The notes under the pieces were generated by a model. That model searched no databases, was not told where the DNA came from, and saw only the letters and a list, made by a program, of their open reading frames with translations. Source: JASLBX01 sp035762665 (lineage in GTDB: Bacteria; Actinomycetota; Actinomycetes; Jiangellales; Jiangellaceae). Taken from it: DNA of 64,000 bases. Position 1 is the stretch's first letter; every line of letters starts with the position of its first letter. Shown here piece after piece: positions 1 to 8,521 of the stretch. The position numbers and the translations under genes are program-made. The stretch is taken from NCBI GenBank assembly GCA_035762665.1, contig DASTNZ010000004.1, forward strand, positions 1 through 64,000, written 5' to 3'.

Positions 1-223
1 ATACCGGGTTCTCGATGCGAACAGTTCCCGAGCCGAACGCGTCCACTTGGTCGTAGACCCGCGCTACGTCGAGTGAACCATCGGAGTTCAGGAACGCCTG
101 GACGCTCTCGCGGTTGGTGACGAACACGTCGTCTTGCCCAAGAGCCGCGCTCGCAGGACCGATGATGAGTCCGATCACGCCGATGGTCGCGGCAGCGGGC
201 CGGAGCATGCTGAAGCGGGTCAC
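1..223 (-). CDS. Secreted protein of unknown function, N-terminal part (runs off the left edge)
   Basis: The first 74 codons of a gene reading out of the window are visible. The GTG start at 223-221 has a strong AGGAGGT ribosome site and overlaps the stop of the upstream gene as GTGA. Residues 1-27 form a signal peptide: a basic start, a hydrophobic core (TIGVIGLIIGPASA) and an Ala-rich cleavage zone. The following segment (DVFVTNRESVQAFLNSDGSL, then YDQV and a GTV repeat-like stretch) suggests an extracytoplasmic beta-rich protein. I recognise no family. The tight coupling with the six-helix membrane protein upstream suggests that the two act together at the membrane; that is inference. Confidence 0.75.
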   Translation of the reverse strand, partial: MTRFSMLRPAAATIGVIGLIIGPASAALGQDDVFVTNRESVQAFLNSDGSLDVARVYDQVDAFGSGTVRIENPV

Positions 224-816
224 GGGCGGACCTCCTGATCGCGGTGAAACATTTCGTCGAAAGGAACCTCGGCTTCGGTTTCGTCGTCACCGCCGTCGCT
301 CTCGCGATGTCGTCCAGGTAGCCGATCGGGTCCGATCAGAGTCGCGGCGAGCACGGTGCAGGCGAAGCCGACGGCCGCCGCCAGCAGCACTCCCGTCAGC
401 GCTACCCACGACTCCTGCAGGAATCGCGGTGGCGAGTCGGTGAACGTCAGCTCATACGCACCTGCAAGCGCTGCCGCACCGAGCAACATGGGTGCAAGGT
501 GAAGCCGGCCACCGGCGAGCCAGATCACGAGGACCAGGAACGCAACGAGCCCGCCGAGCGCCACCGCTCGTCCTCCAGAGCTATCGGGCAGGTACCCCGC
601 CCGAAGGCCGTATGCCACCCATGCCGCAACAAGACCGATACCGAACCCGGCCAGCCGATCCCATACCGAGATATCCGTCATCAACCCAAGGACCGCACCG
701 AGGAGCACTCCGACAAGTGCGTAGTGCTCCACATTGAGATTCAAGGGATCAGAAAGCAGAATCAGCAGGGCCGTTGCAGCGGCAAGCAACAACCCCGCGA
801 CAACGCTCTGCCGCAT
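220..816 (-). CDS. Six-helix integral membrane protein, unknown function
   Basis: 198 residues with about six hydrophobic segments (near residues 5-23, 33-50, 56-75, 85-104, 106-122 and 137-162), followed by a charged Asp/Glu-rich cytosolic tail. The ATG at 816 follows AAGGAG at a spacing of 7. The gene is translationally coupled (GTGA overlap) to the secreted protein downstream and divergent from the flippase gene, with about 200 bp between them. No catalytic motif is visible, so no function is assigned. The pairing of membrane and secreted partners beside a flippase hints at an envelope or exopolysaccharide role. Confidence 0.8.
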   Translation of the reverse strand: MRQSVVAGLLLAAATALLILLSDPLNLNVEHYALVGVLLGAVLGLMTDISVWDRLAGFGIGLVAAWVAYGLRAGYLPDSSGGRAVALGGLVAFLVLVIWLAGGRLHLAPMLLGAAALAGAYELTFTDSPPRFLQESWVALTGVLLAAAVGFACTVLAATLIGPDRLPGRHRESDGGDDETEAEVPFDEMFHRDQEVRP

Positions 817-1018
817 TTCGCCAGCTCCTTATTGGACGGTTTGGGGTTACTAGCGAGTAGCGAGCCATTGCTACCACGGTCGCTATCTGTGCGTCTCACC
901 TGTGCGACGCATTGTTACGCACCGGTTACCTCGGTCGCTGTTGACATCTGGCGCTCGATGCACCGGCGCACCGGTGTTCATGGACCGCCGGCTCCATTCT
1001 TCGGGACGAACTGACAGC

Positions 1019-2239
1019 ATGCCACTCATGACTCAGCGGCGACGAATGCGCCGTCTGCTCAGTGTGACGGGCGGCGTCGCGGTTGGTGCGAGCATCGCGA
1101 ACGCACTCGGCTACGTGCTGACGGTCATCGCCGCGCGGGTACTCGGTCCGGCCGAGTTCGGCGCGTTCAGCGCGCTACTCTCGCTGATCATCGTCGGTAA
1201 TGTGGCCGCGCTGGCCATCCAGGCCACCGTCGCCCGCGATATCGCTCGCCACGTCCCAACCGGAGACACCGTGATCAGCGGCCTGCTGCTCGCAGGAGTC
1301 GTCGGCGGCGTGCTGGTCGCGGCGATCCCGGCCGTCACTACCTTCCTGTCGCTCTCTTCGGCAGCGGCCGCGGCAGCTGCGGCGGTGGCCATTGCCGCTC
1401 TGGCGGCGACCGGGCCTGCGCTGGGCACGATCCAGGGACATGAGCGGTTCGCTGCGCTCGGCGTGGCGGTGGCCGGGCAAGCGGGGCTACGAGTCGTGGG
1501 CGGGCTCGTCGGCCTGGCCATCTCCCCCACCGCCGCAAGTGCGCTGGCGGGAATGGCGATCGGTCTAGCGCTCGCCGGAGCGGGAACGTGGGTACTGGCT
1601 CGGCCCCAACTCCACGGTGGCGCAGGGATCTGGCCAGCCTTTGGCATGACCCTCGGCGCGGGAGGTCTGTTGCTCGGCTTCGTGGTCATGACCAATGCCG
1701 ATGTCGTTCTTGCCCGCCACGTGCTCACGGCCGAAGAGAGCGGCCTATACGGCGCCGGCGCAATCTTCACCAAGATTGCGTTCTGGCTTCCCCAATTCGT
1801 TCCTTTGGTTGCGTTTCCCGCCCTGGCGGACCCAGAGCGCCGCAAGGGTGCGATCCGGCTCGGCTTGGTTGCAGTGGCCGGCTGCGGAGCCTTGCTCGTA
1901 GCCGGCACGGCTCTGTTCGCCGAACAAGCGGTCAATCTGGTCGCGGGGAGCCAGTACCAAGACCTCGCTCCCTGGGTGCCCGGCTTCACCGCGCTCGGCG
2001 CCATCTTCGCCGTCGCCCAACTACTCGTATACGCCCATCTCGCCTCTGGTGACCGACCCACCACTGCTGTGGTGTGGATCGTGCTGCTGGCCTACGTCAC
2101 CGTGGTCGAGACAACGGCGACCAGCTTACGTGGTGTGCTGTTCCCCGCACTCGCGGCGGCGACGATTGTCTGCTTGTGGGGGCTTGTTCGCGAACGAACG
2201 TCGCGATCACAACCAGAGCCCACGCTTCATCTACCGTGA
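1019..2239 (+). CDS. Oligosaccharide flippase family (MATE/MOP superfamily) membrane protein
   Basis: 406 residues, nearly all in paired transmembrane segments, with a basic N-terminus (TQRRRMRRLLSV) and the opening pattern of polysaccharide-biosynthesis flippases: an Ala/Gly-rich first helix, then ARVLGPAEFGAFSALLS. These MOP-superfamily proteins move lipid-linked sugars across the cytoplasmic membrane. I chose the ATG at 1019, because upstream in-frame codons look non-coding; ATG 1028 is an alternative. It stands alone: no glycosyltransferase genes are in view, so the substrate is unknown. The gene ends 14 bp from the convergent transglycosylase gene. Confidence 0.8.
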   Translation: MPLMTQRRRMRRLLSVTGGVAVGASIANALGYVLTVIAARVLGPAEFGAFSALLSLIIVGNVAALAIQATVARDIARHVPTGDTVISGLLLAGVVGGVLVAAIPAVTTFLSLSSAAAAAAAAVAIAALAATGPALGTIQGHERFAALGVAVAGQAGLRVVGGLVGLAISPTAASALAGMAIGLALAGAGTWVLARPQLHGGAGIWPAFGMTLGAGGLLLGFVVMTNADVVLARHVLTAEESGLYGAGAIFTKIAFWLPQFVPLVAFPALADPERRKGAIRLGLVAVAGCGALLVAGTALFAEQAVNLVAGSQYQDLAPWVPGFTALGAIFAVAQLLVYAHLASGDRPTTAVVWIVLLAYVTVVETTATSLRGVLFPALAAATIVCLWGLVRERTSRSQPEPTLHLP

Positions 2240-2253
2240 GCTGCTACGACGGT

Positions 2254-3660
2254 TTAACCGCCCCCGTCGCCCTCTTCGACGATCACAGCTTCCTCTTCGC
2301 GCGCCGGATCACCCTCCGTGGACGTGGGTGTCGGGCTGGGCTCTGGACTCCCCGCCGAGATGAACAGGGTAACCGTGCTGCCGGGCGCAACCTGCGCTCC
2401 AGCGGTCGGCTCGGTGCGGATGACACCGCCCTCCGGGACATCCAGGCTTTCCTCGGACTGGACCTCCGCTATGAGGCCAGCCGCCTCAAGAGCTGCCACT
2501 GCATCGGCCTGGCTCAGACTCCCCACGTCGGGCACTGCCACCAGTTCGGGCGGCTCTTCGGTCGGTGGTGGCTCCGTCGGCGTGGGCGTCGGAGTCGGCG
2601 TGGGTGTCGGAGTAGGGTCTGGCGTCGGAGTCGGCGTGGGTGTCGGAGTAGGGGTCGGTGTCGGGGAGGGCTTCGGCAATGTCGGCGTAGTGGTCGTAGG
2701 GCTCGGCTTAGGTGTGGACGAACCGCCCGTGGACGACCCACCGGTCGAACCATTGCCACTCGTCGATGGTGGAACGGTCGGTGTAGCGATCGGCCCAGGG
2801 TCACGCGTGGTCGTGGAAGTGCCGGACCCGTCCCGGGATCGGGCAGCGCCGCCACCACCGGTTGAGTCAACGGCCACGACCTCACCGCCGGCGTATGCAT
2901 TTATCCAGCGGATGACGTTGTTGACGTACGCCGTCGAGCGGTTGTAGCGCAGCAGGGCGCTCCGCAGCCCCGCGTCCGTCGACAGGTCGGCACCACCGGC
3001 GCACAGGTACGCGGCAGCTGACGCCGCGGCGTCCCACATGTTGTGCGGGTTCGCGACTCCGTCGTCGTTGCCGTCCGTGCCGAACCGATTCCATGTGCCC
3101 GGAATGAACTGCATCGGGCCGACTGCGCGGTCCCAGACCGCATCGCCGTCCCACTTGCCACCGTCTGAGTCGCTGATGGCCGCCACGGGCCCGCCACCGT
3201 TCAGCACAGGTCCAACGATCGGCGCCAGCGTGTCGCCATCGGGAGTCAGCTGGCCACCACGAGCGTGATTCGACTCGATCTTGCCGATGCCGGCCAGGAC
3301 CTCCCACCGGAGGCCGCAACTGTCCGGCGCCTCGTCGGCGGCCCGCTGGTAGGCCCTCAGGACGAGCTCGGGAATGTTGAGGTCGCGTGGTGAGATCGCG
3401 AAACTCGCCGGTTCCTCGTCGCCCGTCACGATGTCATCGGTGATGAGCTCGGCCGTGACGACGGAGTCTTCCCCAGCGGGATCGGTCAGCTCAGCGGAGA
3501 CCGACCGCACCGAACCGTCAGGAGATACCCGCGTGACAGAGGCGACCGTGGGGACAAACTGAACGATGCGCTCGGTGGCGGGTATGGCCGCAGCACCGGA
3601 GAGGGACAACGCACACGCAGCGATGACGCCACCCCCCAGTGTGCGGAGCACCAATCGCAT
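2254..3660 (-). CDS. Secreted lytic murein transglycosylase with PASTA domain
   Basis: 468 residues. A signal peptide (about 1-27) precedes a lytic transglycosylase domain (about 110-260) of the MltB/SLT_2 type, with likely catalytic Glu129 in IGKIESNH and the family motif GPMQFIPGTW at 181-190. A long Thr/Pro-rich linker of TP dipeptides follows (about 310-370), then one PASTA domain (about 375-437, starting VPDVGSLSQADA) and an acidic tail. The enzyme cleaves glycan strands between MurNAc and GlcNAc with 1,6-anhydro product formation. PASTA domains bind muropeptides or peptidoglycan, so here the module probably targets the wall. It is monocistronic, convergent with the flippase gene. Confidence 0.92.
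   Translation of the reverse strand: MRLVLRTLGGGVIAACALSLSGAAAIPATERIVQFVPTVASVTRVSPDGSVRSVSAELTDPAGEDSVVTAELITDDIVTGDEEPASFAISPRDLNIPELVLRAYQRAADEAPDSCGLRWEVLAGIGKIESNHARGGQLTPDGDTLAPIVGPVLNGGGPVAAISDSDGGKWDGDAVWDRAVGPMQFIPGTWNRFGTDGNDDGVANPHNMWDAAASAAAYLCAGGADLSTDAGLRSALLRYNRSTAYVNNVIRWINAYAGGEVVAVDSTGGGGAARSRDGSGTSTTTRDPGPIATPTVPPSTSGNGSTGGSSTGGSSTPKPSPTTTTPTLPKPSPTPTPTPTPTPTPTPDPTPTPTPTPTPTPTEPPPTEEPPELVAVPDVGSLSQADAVAALEAAGLIAEVQSEESLDVPEGGVIRTEPTAGAQVAPGSTVTLFISAGSPEPSPTPTSTEGDPAREEEAVIVEEGDGGG
2578..2672. repeat. GGTGTCGGAGTC-type short tandem repeats encoding the Thr-Pro linker
   Basis: A run of near-identical 6-mers and 18-mers (gtcggagtcggcgtgggt and variants) encodes the (Thr-Pro)n linker of the transglycosylase on the minus strand. 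Such arrays are prone to slippage and to assembly collapse, so linker length may vary between isolates. The repeats lie wholly inside one gene and are not a CRISPR array. Confidence 0.85.
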
Positions 3661-3798
3661 TCGAAAGCTCCCTACCCCGGCGTTCCGGATCTCCCCCTCG
3701 AGTACGACCGTGCCATGTTCTACCCGCTTTGCGCTACCCCCAATCGGAGATCGCTCTTGGGATTCCTACAAATGACCCATGGCCCGTTCGGGAGAGGA

Positions 3799-6498
3799 CT
3801 AGTGACCTGCGTCCTGCCAGCTGCGCCCGATGCCGATTGACACGTCGAGCGGCACCCGCAGCGGGTATGCCGCGCCCATCTCGCGGCGGACCAGATCGAT
3901 CGCCGCCTCGCGCTCGCCCGGTGCGATCTCGACAACCAGTTCATCGTGCACCTGCAGCAGGACGCGAGAGCGCAGCCCTTCCGATCGTAAGGCGCGGGTA
4001 ACGTTGATCATCGCAACCTTGATGATGTCAGCGGCCGAGCCCTGGATCGGCGCGTTGAGCGCCATCCGCTCGGCCATCTCGCGCCGCTGCCGATTGTCAC
4101 TGGTCAGGTCTGGTAGGTAGCGCCGGCGGCCGAGCATCGTCTCGGTGTAACCCGCCATGCGGGCCCGGTCGACGACTTCGTGCAGGTAGTCGCGCACCCC
4201 GCCGAAGCGCTCGAAGTACTCGTCCATCAGTTCCCTGGCCTCGGCCGTATCGATGCCAAGCTGCCGGGACAGACCGAACGCCGACAAGCCGTACGCCAGC
4301 CCGTAGTTCATCGCCTTGATCTTGGCCCGCTGAGCGCCCGTGACCTCGTTGGCATCGACACCGAAGACGCGAGCCGCGGTCGCGGCGTGGAAGTCCATGC
4401 CCGACTCGAACGCCGAGATCAGCCCCTCGTCGTCGGACAGGTGCGCCATGATCCGCATCTCGATCTGGCTGTAGTCCGCCGACATCAGCGCCTCGTGGTC
4501 GGGGCCGACGATGAACGCCTCACGGATCCGCCTGCCCTCATCGGTGCGGATAGGGATGTTCTGCAGGTTCGGATCGGTGGACGACAGCCGCCCGGTGGCC
4601 GCGATCATCTGGTTGAAGGTGGTGTGAATGCGTCCGTCCGGAGCGATCGACTTCAGCAACCCCTCGACCGTCACGCGAAGCCGGGACGCGTCACGGTGCC
4701 GGAGCAGCGCCTCCAGGAACGGATGCGCTGTTTTGGCGTGCAGCTCGGCTAATGCGTCAGCGTCGGTTGTGTAACCCGTCTTGGTGCGCTTCGTCTTCGG
4801 CATGTTCAGCTCGTCGAACAGCACGACCTGCAATTGCTTGGGCGAGCCGAGGTTGACCTCGTGACCGATAGCCGCGTAGGCATCGTCAGCCGCCCGCTTG
4901 ACCGCGTCGGCAAACGAGGACTCGAGCGCCTCCAAATGATCGGAGTCGACGGCGATGCCGGCCCGCTCCATTTCCGTGAGCACTCCGACCAGCGGCAGTT
5001 CGACCTCGTCGAGCAGCTGCCGGCCACCGCGCTTGTCAAGCTCGACGTCGAGCGCGCCGGCCAGGTCGAGCACCGCCCGCGCTCGCACTGCCTCGGCCTC
5101 GCCCAGCTGTTCTTCGTCCAGCCCGTCAAGCGAGAGCTGCTGGGTACCGCTGTCGTCGCCGTCGATGCGCAACTCCCGACCTACGAACCGCAGCGCGAGG
5201 TCAGCCAGGTCATACGAACGCTGCCCGGGCAAAGCGATGAACGCCGACAGCGCCGTATCGGCCACCAGGCCGGACACCGGCCAGCCCCGCGCCGCCAACG
5301 CATGCAGCGGGCCCTTCGCGTCGTGGAACACTTTCGGCCGGCCCGGGTCGGCGAGCCAGGCGGCCACGGCCGCGTCGTCCTCGGGCGTCAGCTCAGCCGG
5401 TTCGAACCATGCGCCGGCACCATCCGCCGTCGCGACGGCCAGTTCCGAGACCTCGCCGGTACCGCCGCCCCAGGTGCCACGCACGGAGACCCCCACCGGA
5501 TCGGCGCCCGCGTGCGCGGCGAGCCACCCGGCTACCTCACCGACGCCGAGATGAAAAACATCAAGCTCGAAGCCCTCTTCGGCTTCCGGAGTCGCGGACT
5601 CCAGGGTCTCGTACAACCGGTCACGCAGCACGCGGAACTCGAGCGAGTCGAATATCTGGTGGACCTCCTCGCGATTCCAGGCCTGCCGCGCCAGGTCGTC
5701 CACCCGGATCTCGATGGGCACATCACGCACCAGCTCGGTCAGCTGCCGGTTGGTGAGAACCTGGCCCAGATGTGTGCGCAACGCGTCACCGGCCTTACCC
5801 GGTACCTCGTCGACGCGGGCGGCCAACTCGTCGAGCGAACCGAACTCCACGACCCACTTCGCGGCCGTCTTCTCCCCTACCCCGGGAATCTTGGGGAGGT
5901 TGTCGGACGGGTCACCCCGCAGCGCCGCGAAGTCCGGGTACTGCGCCGGCGACAGGCCGTACTTTTCGCTGACCGCCTCGGGCGTCATGCGTGTCAGATC
6001 GGAGACGCCACGCCGCGGGTACAGCACCGTCACACGATCGCTCACCAGTTGGAAGGCGTCGCGGTCGCCGGTAAGGATGAGCACGTCGAGGCCCCCGGCC
6101 TCGGCTCGGGTCGTCAGGGTGGCGATGATGTCGTCCGCCTCGTACCCGTCCTTCTCAATCGACGGGATCCGCAACGCGCGAAGCACATCCTTGACCAATT
6201 CGATCTGGCCCACGAATTCCGGCGGCGACGATATGCGGTTGGCCTTGTACTCCGCGTAGGCCTCGGTACGGAATGTCTGCCGCGAGACGTCGAATGCGAC
6301 CGCTACGTGAGTGGGCTGCTCGTCACGCAGAACATTGATCAGCATCGAGGTGAACCCGTATACGCCCTCGGTATGCTGCCCCGTCGTGGTCATCATGTTG
6401 GCGTCCCTCAGCGCGTAGAACGCCCGGTACGCCAGCGAATGACCGTCGAGAAGGAGCAGTCGCGGAGCGGAGTTCGATTCAGCCACGGCGGCCACCAT
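3799..6498 (-). CDS. polA: DNA polymerase I
   Basis: 899 residues. The N-terminal 5'-3' exonuclease/flap domain (about 12-300) starts LLLLDGHSLAYRAFYAL and carries Asp clusters such as EKDGYEADD and LTGDRDAFQL. The middle 3'-5' exonuclease-like domain lacks the Asp-x-Glu motif and looks inactive, as in other actinobacterial PolA. The polymerase domain (about 530-899) has motif A SADYSQIEMR, motif B RAKIKAMNYGLAYG and motif C QVHDELVVE. It fills gaps and processes Okazaki fragments. I placed the start at ATG 6498, since further upstream codons do not look coding; GTG codons just downstream (giving MAESNSAPRL) are an alternative. It is divergent from the thioesterase gene by only 11 bp. Confidence 0.97.
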   Translation of the reverse strand: MVAAVAESNSAPRLLLLDGHSLAYRAFYALRDANMMTTTGQHTEGVYGFTSMLINVLRDEQPTHVAVAFDVSRQTFRTEAYAEYKANRISSPPEFVGQIELVKDVLRALRIPSIEKDGYEADDIIATLTTRAEAGGLDVLILTGDRDAFQLVSDRVTVLYPRRGVSDLTRMTPEAVSEKYGLSPAQYPDFAALRGDPSDNLPKIPGVGEKTAAKWVVEFGSLDELAARVDEVPGKAGDALRTHLGQVLTNRQLTELVRDVPIEIRVDDLARQAWNREEVHQIFDSLEFRVLRDRLYETLESATPEAEEGFELDVFHLGVGEVAGWLAAHAGADPVGVSVRGTWGGGTGEVSELAVATADGAGAWFEPAELTPEDDAAVAAWLADPGRPKVFHDAKGPLHALAARGWPVSGLVADTALSAFIALPGQRSYDLADLALRFVGRELRIDGDDSGTQQLSLDGLDEEQLGEAEAVRARAVLDLAGALDVELDKRGGRQLLDEVELPLVGVLTEMERAGIAVDSDHLEALESSFADAVKRAADDAYAAIGHEVNLGSPKQLQVVLFDELNMPKTKRTKTGYTTDADALAELHAKTAHPFLEALLRHRDASRLRVTVEGLLKSIAPDGRIHTTFNQMIAATGRLSSTDPNLQNIPIRTDEGRRIREAFIVGPDHEALMSADYSQIEMRIMAHLSDDEGLISAFESGMDFHAATAARVFGVDANEVTGAQRAKIKAMNYGLAYGLSAFGLSRQLGIDTAEARELMDEYFERFGGVRDYLHEVVDRARMAGYTETMLGRRRYLPDLTSDNRQRREMAERMALNAPIQGSAADIIKVAMINVTRALRSEGLRSRVLLQVHDELVVEIAPGEREAAIDLVRREMGAAYPLRVPLDVSIGIGRSWQDAGH

Positions 6499-6509
6499 AG
6501 TCTCCCGGT

Positions 6510-6938
6510 ATGACAGACCCTGGTACAAGCATGGCCTTCGACGACCAGGATGGCATCCTTGCCCATCTTCCACCGGCCGCGCTGCACGAGCGCATGGGCA
6601 TCCAGATCCTCGAAGCCCGCCCGGACCGGGTAGTGGGTCGGATGCCCGTCGAAGGTAATACGCAGCCGTACGGACTGCTGCACGGCGGCGCATCATGTGT
6701 CTTGGCTGAAGGGCTCGGCTCGTACGCGGCCGCCATGCATGCTCTGCCCGACCGGATCGCAGTCGGTGTCGACATCAACGCGACGCACCATCGGTCAGTG
6801 CAGTCGGGTTACGTCACCGGCGTGGCCGTCCCTGCCCACCGCGGCCGCCAGACCGCGAGCTACGAGGTAGTGATCTCCGACGACGAGGGCCGGCGGGTCT
6901 GTACCGCCCGTATTACCTGCTTGTTGCGCAGTGTGTAA
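6510..6938 (+). CDS. PaaI-family hotdog-fold thioesterase
   Basis: 142 residues, the usual size for single-hotdog thioesterases. The family pattern is clear: NTQPYGLLHGGASCVLAE (substrate loop and helix with the HGG motif), then GVDINATHHRSV and a C-terminal strand VCTARITCLL. Such proteins hydrolyse acyl-CoA thioesters, often aromatic or menaquinone-pathway acyl-CoAs. The true substrate cannot be read from sequence. The start is ATG 6510 or, without a clear ribosome site, ATG 6531. It shares an 11 bp intergenic gap with polA, so its promoter must overlap polA coding sequence or the mRNA is leaderless. Confidence 0.88.
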   Translation: MTDPGTSMAFDDQDGILAHLPPAALHERMGIQILEARPDRVVGRMPVEGNTQPYGLLHGGASCVLAEGLGSYAAAMHALPDRIAVGVDINATHHRSVQSGYVTGVAVPAHRGRQTASYEVVISDDEGRRVCTARITCLLRSV

Positions 6939-7127
6939 CCAGGCGTGTGACGGAGATTCGCGAGTCTCGTGGGCGTAGGAAACAGGTCTCGGAACGGAAA
7001 CAACAGCCGAACCACTAGCGGTCCTGCACCCACGGCGGGCTATGCTCGCCCAGCATCGGACCCGTGGCGTGCCTCGGACGAGCAGCGTCGCCGCCACGCG
7101 AACATAGACTGGAAGGTAGTCATTCAC

Positions 7128-8501
7128 GTGCGCACCCTCAGCAAGGCCGTGTTGGGGCTGCTGGCCGTGCTTGCGGTAGCCCTCCTTGGTGGCGCGCCAG
7201 CAGTGGCGCAGGACACCGAATCCGACGAATCCGTCGGCGGCGTCATCCGGCATGAACGTGAACCCGTCGAAGGCGTGACCGTTACAGTCGCTGACGCCGA
7301 AGGCAACGAGGTCGGCACCGCCGAGTCGGACGCCGAGGGTCGGTGGCGCGTTCCGGTACCCGAGCCCGGCGAATATGTCGTCACTATAGATGTCGACACG
7401 CTGCCCGAGGGGGTGCCACCGCCAGGCGAGGAGTCCCTCACCACCACGGTCAACAGACTCCAGGACCGGAACGTCGCGTTCCGCCTCGGTGAGCGGGGCG
7501 GAGCGCCTGCTCCGACGCCGACGCCCGAGCAGACTGGCGCACCCACCGAGGCGCCGCCGGGCGAGGGAGTCGAGGCTGAGGGCGAGGCCCTGGAAGAACC
7601 AGGCGGCGCGCAGACCGCTCGACCGGCCCAGATCTGGCAGCTGATCAGCAACGGCCTGCGGTTCGGCCTGATTCTCGGTCTCGCGTCGCTCGGCTTGTCA
7701 TTGGTATTTGGCACGATCGGGCTGGTCAACTTCGCTCATGGCGAGTTGGTCGCCCTCGGCGCGATCACCACGTGGTACTTGAACGCGGAAGCCGGCCTCC
7801 ACCTGCTCTGGGCGGCGCTCATGGCGGTCGCCTTCTGTGCATTCTTCGGATGGGCACAAGACCGCGGGTTCTGGAGACCGCTGCGCAACCGCGGTACCGG
7901 CTTGATCACCATGATGATCATCTCAGTCGGCGTGCTGCTGCTGCTCCGGTTCTTCTACTTGTTCGTCTTCGGCGGGGAACGACAGCAATTCCGCCAGTTC
8001 GTGATCCAGTCGTCGATGGCGATCGGCCCGTTCCGCTGGGCGCCCCGCGATTTGTGGATCATGGGCATAGCAGCGGCTCTCATGATCGCGGTAAGTCTCG
8101 TCCTGCTCAGGACGCGCGCAGGGAAGGCAGTCCGTGCCGTATCCGACAATCCAGCACTGGCAGCGTCGTCCGGTATCTACGTCGACCGGGTTGTCACAAA
8201 CGTCTGGGTGGTGGGGACGGCACTCGCCGGCCTCGGCGGCATATTGTTCGGACTGATCCAGTCGGTCGACTACCTGATGGGTGTGCGAATCCTGCTCCTC
8301 GTCTTCGCGGCGGTCATCCTCGGTGGTCTGGGCACCGCGTGGGGAGCCATGTTGGGCGGCATCGTCGTAGGCATGCTCGTGGAAGTGTCCACGCTCGTGA
8401 TCCCGGCTGAGCTGAAGACCGCCGGCGCACTGGCCATCTTGGTGATCATTCTTCTCATTCGCCCGCAAGGCCTTCTCGGCCGGCGCGAGCGGGTCGGCTG
8501 A
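7128..8501 (+). CDS. livH: Branched-chain amino acid ABC transporter permease LivH with an N-terminal extracytoplasmic domain
   Basis: 457 residues from GTG 7128, preceded by GGAAGG. Residues 1-28 look like a signal peptide (LLAVLAVALLGGAPAVAQ). Residues about 30-122 form a carboxypeptidase-regulatory/Ig-like beta domain (GGVIRHEREPVEGVTVTV ... GRWRVPVPEPGEYVV). A Pro/Glu-rich linker follows (123-167), then a standard LivH permease from about 168 (LISNGLRFGLILGLASLGLS, GLVNFAHGEL). LivH is one of the two membrane subunits that import branched-chain amino acids or related amides. Canonical LivH is about 290-310 residues, so the first third is an accessory domain. It is the first gene of livHMGF. 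A GTG at 6969 would add 53 non-coding-looking residues. Confidence 0.9.
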   Translation: MRTLSKAVLGLLAVLAVALLGGAPAVAQDTESDESVGGVIRHEREPVEGVTVTVADAEGNEVGTAESDAEGRWRVPVPEPGEYVVTIDVDTLPEGVPPPGEESLTTTVNRLQDRNVAFRLGERGGAPAPTPTPEQTGAPTEAPPGEGVEAEGEALEEPGGAQTARPAQIWQLISNGLRFGLILGLASLGLSLVFGTIGLVNFAHGELVALGAITTWYLNAEAGLHLLWAALMAVAFCAFFGWAQDRGFWRPLRNRGTGLITMMIISVGVLLLLRFFYLFVFGGERQQFRQFVIQSSMAIGPFRWAPRDLWIMGIAAALMIAVSLVLLRTRAGKAVRAVSDNPALAASSGIYVDRVVTNVWVVGTALAGLGGILFGLIQSVDYLMGVRILLLVFAAVILGGLGTAWGAMLGGIVVGMLVEVSTLVIPAELKTAGALAILVIILLIRPQGLLGRRERVG

Positions 8502-8521
8502 GCGGCGAAGGAGCGACAAGC

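Noticed and set aside
902..1018. 39-codon upstream extension of the flippase
   Set aside because: The added residues are basic and non-hydrophobic with no ribosome site at 902, and the conserved protein begins at 1019.
2578..2672. Repeat array considered as CRISPR-like
   Set aside because: The units are 6-18 bp with no unique spacers, and they encode a Thr-Pro linker in frame.
4834..6513. Long plus-strand open frame antisense to polA
   Set aside because: It lies wholly opposite a certain polA, has no domain signal and its Gln/Arg/His-rich composition is that of an antisense frame in high-GC DNA.
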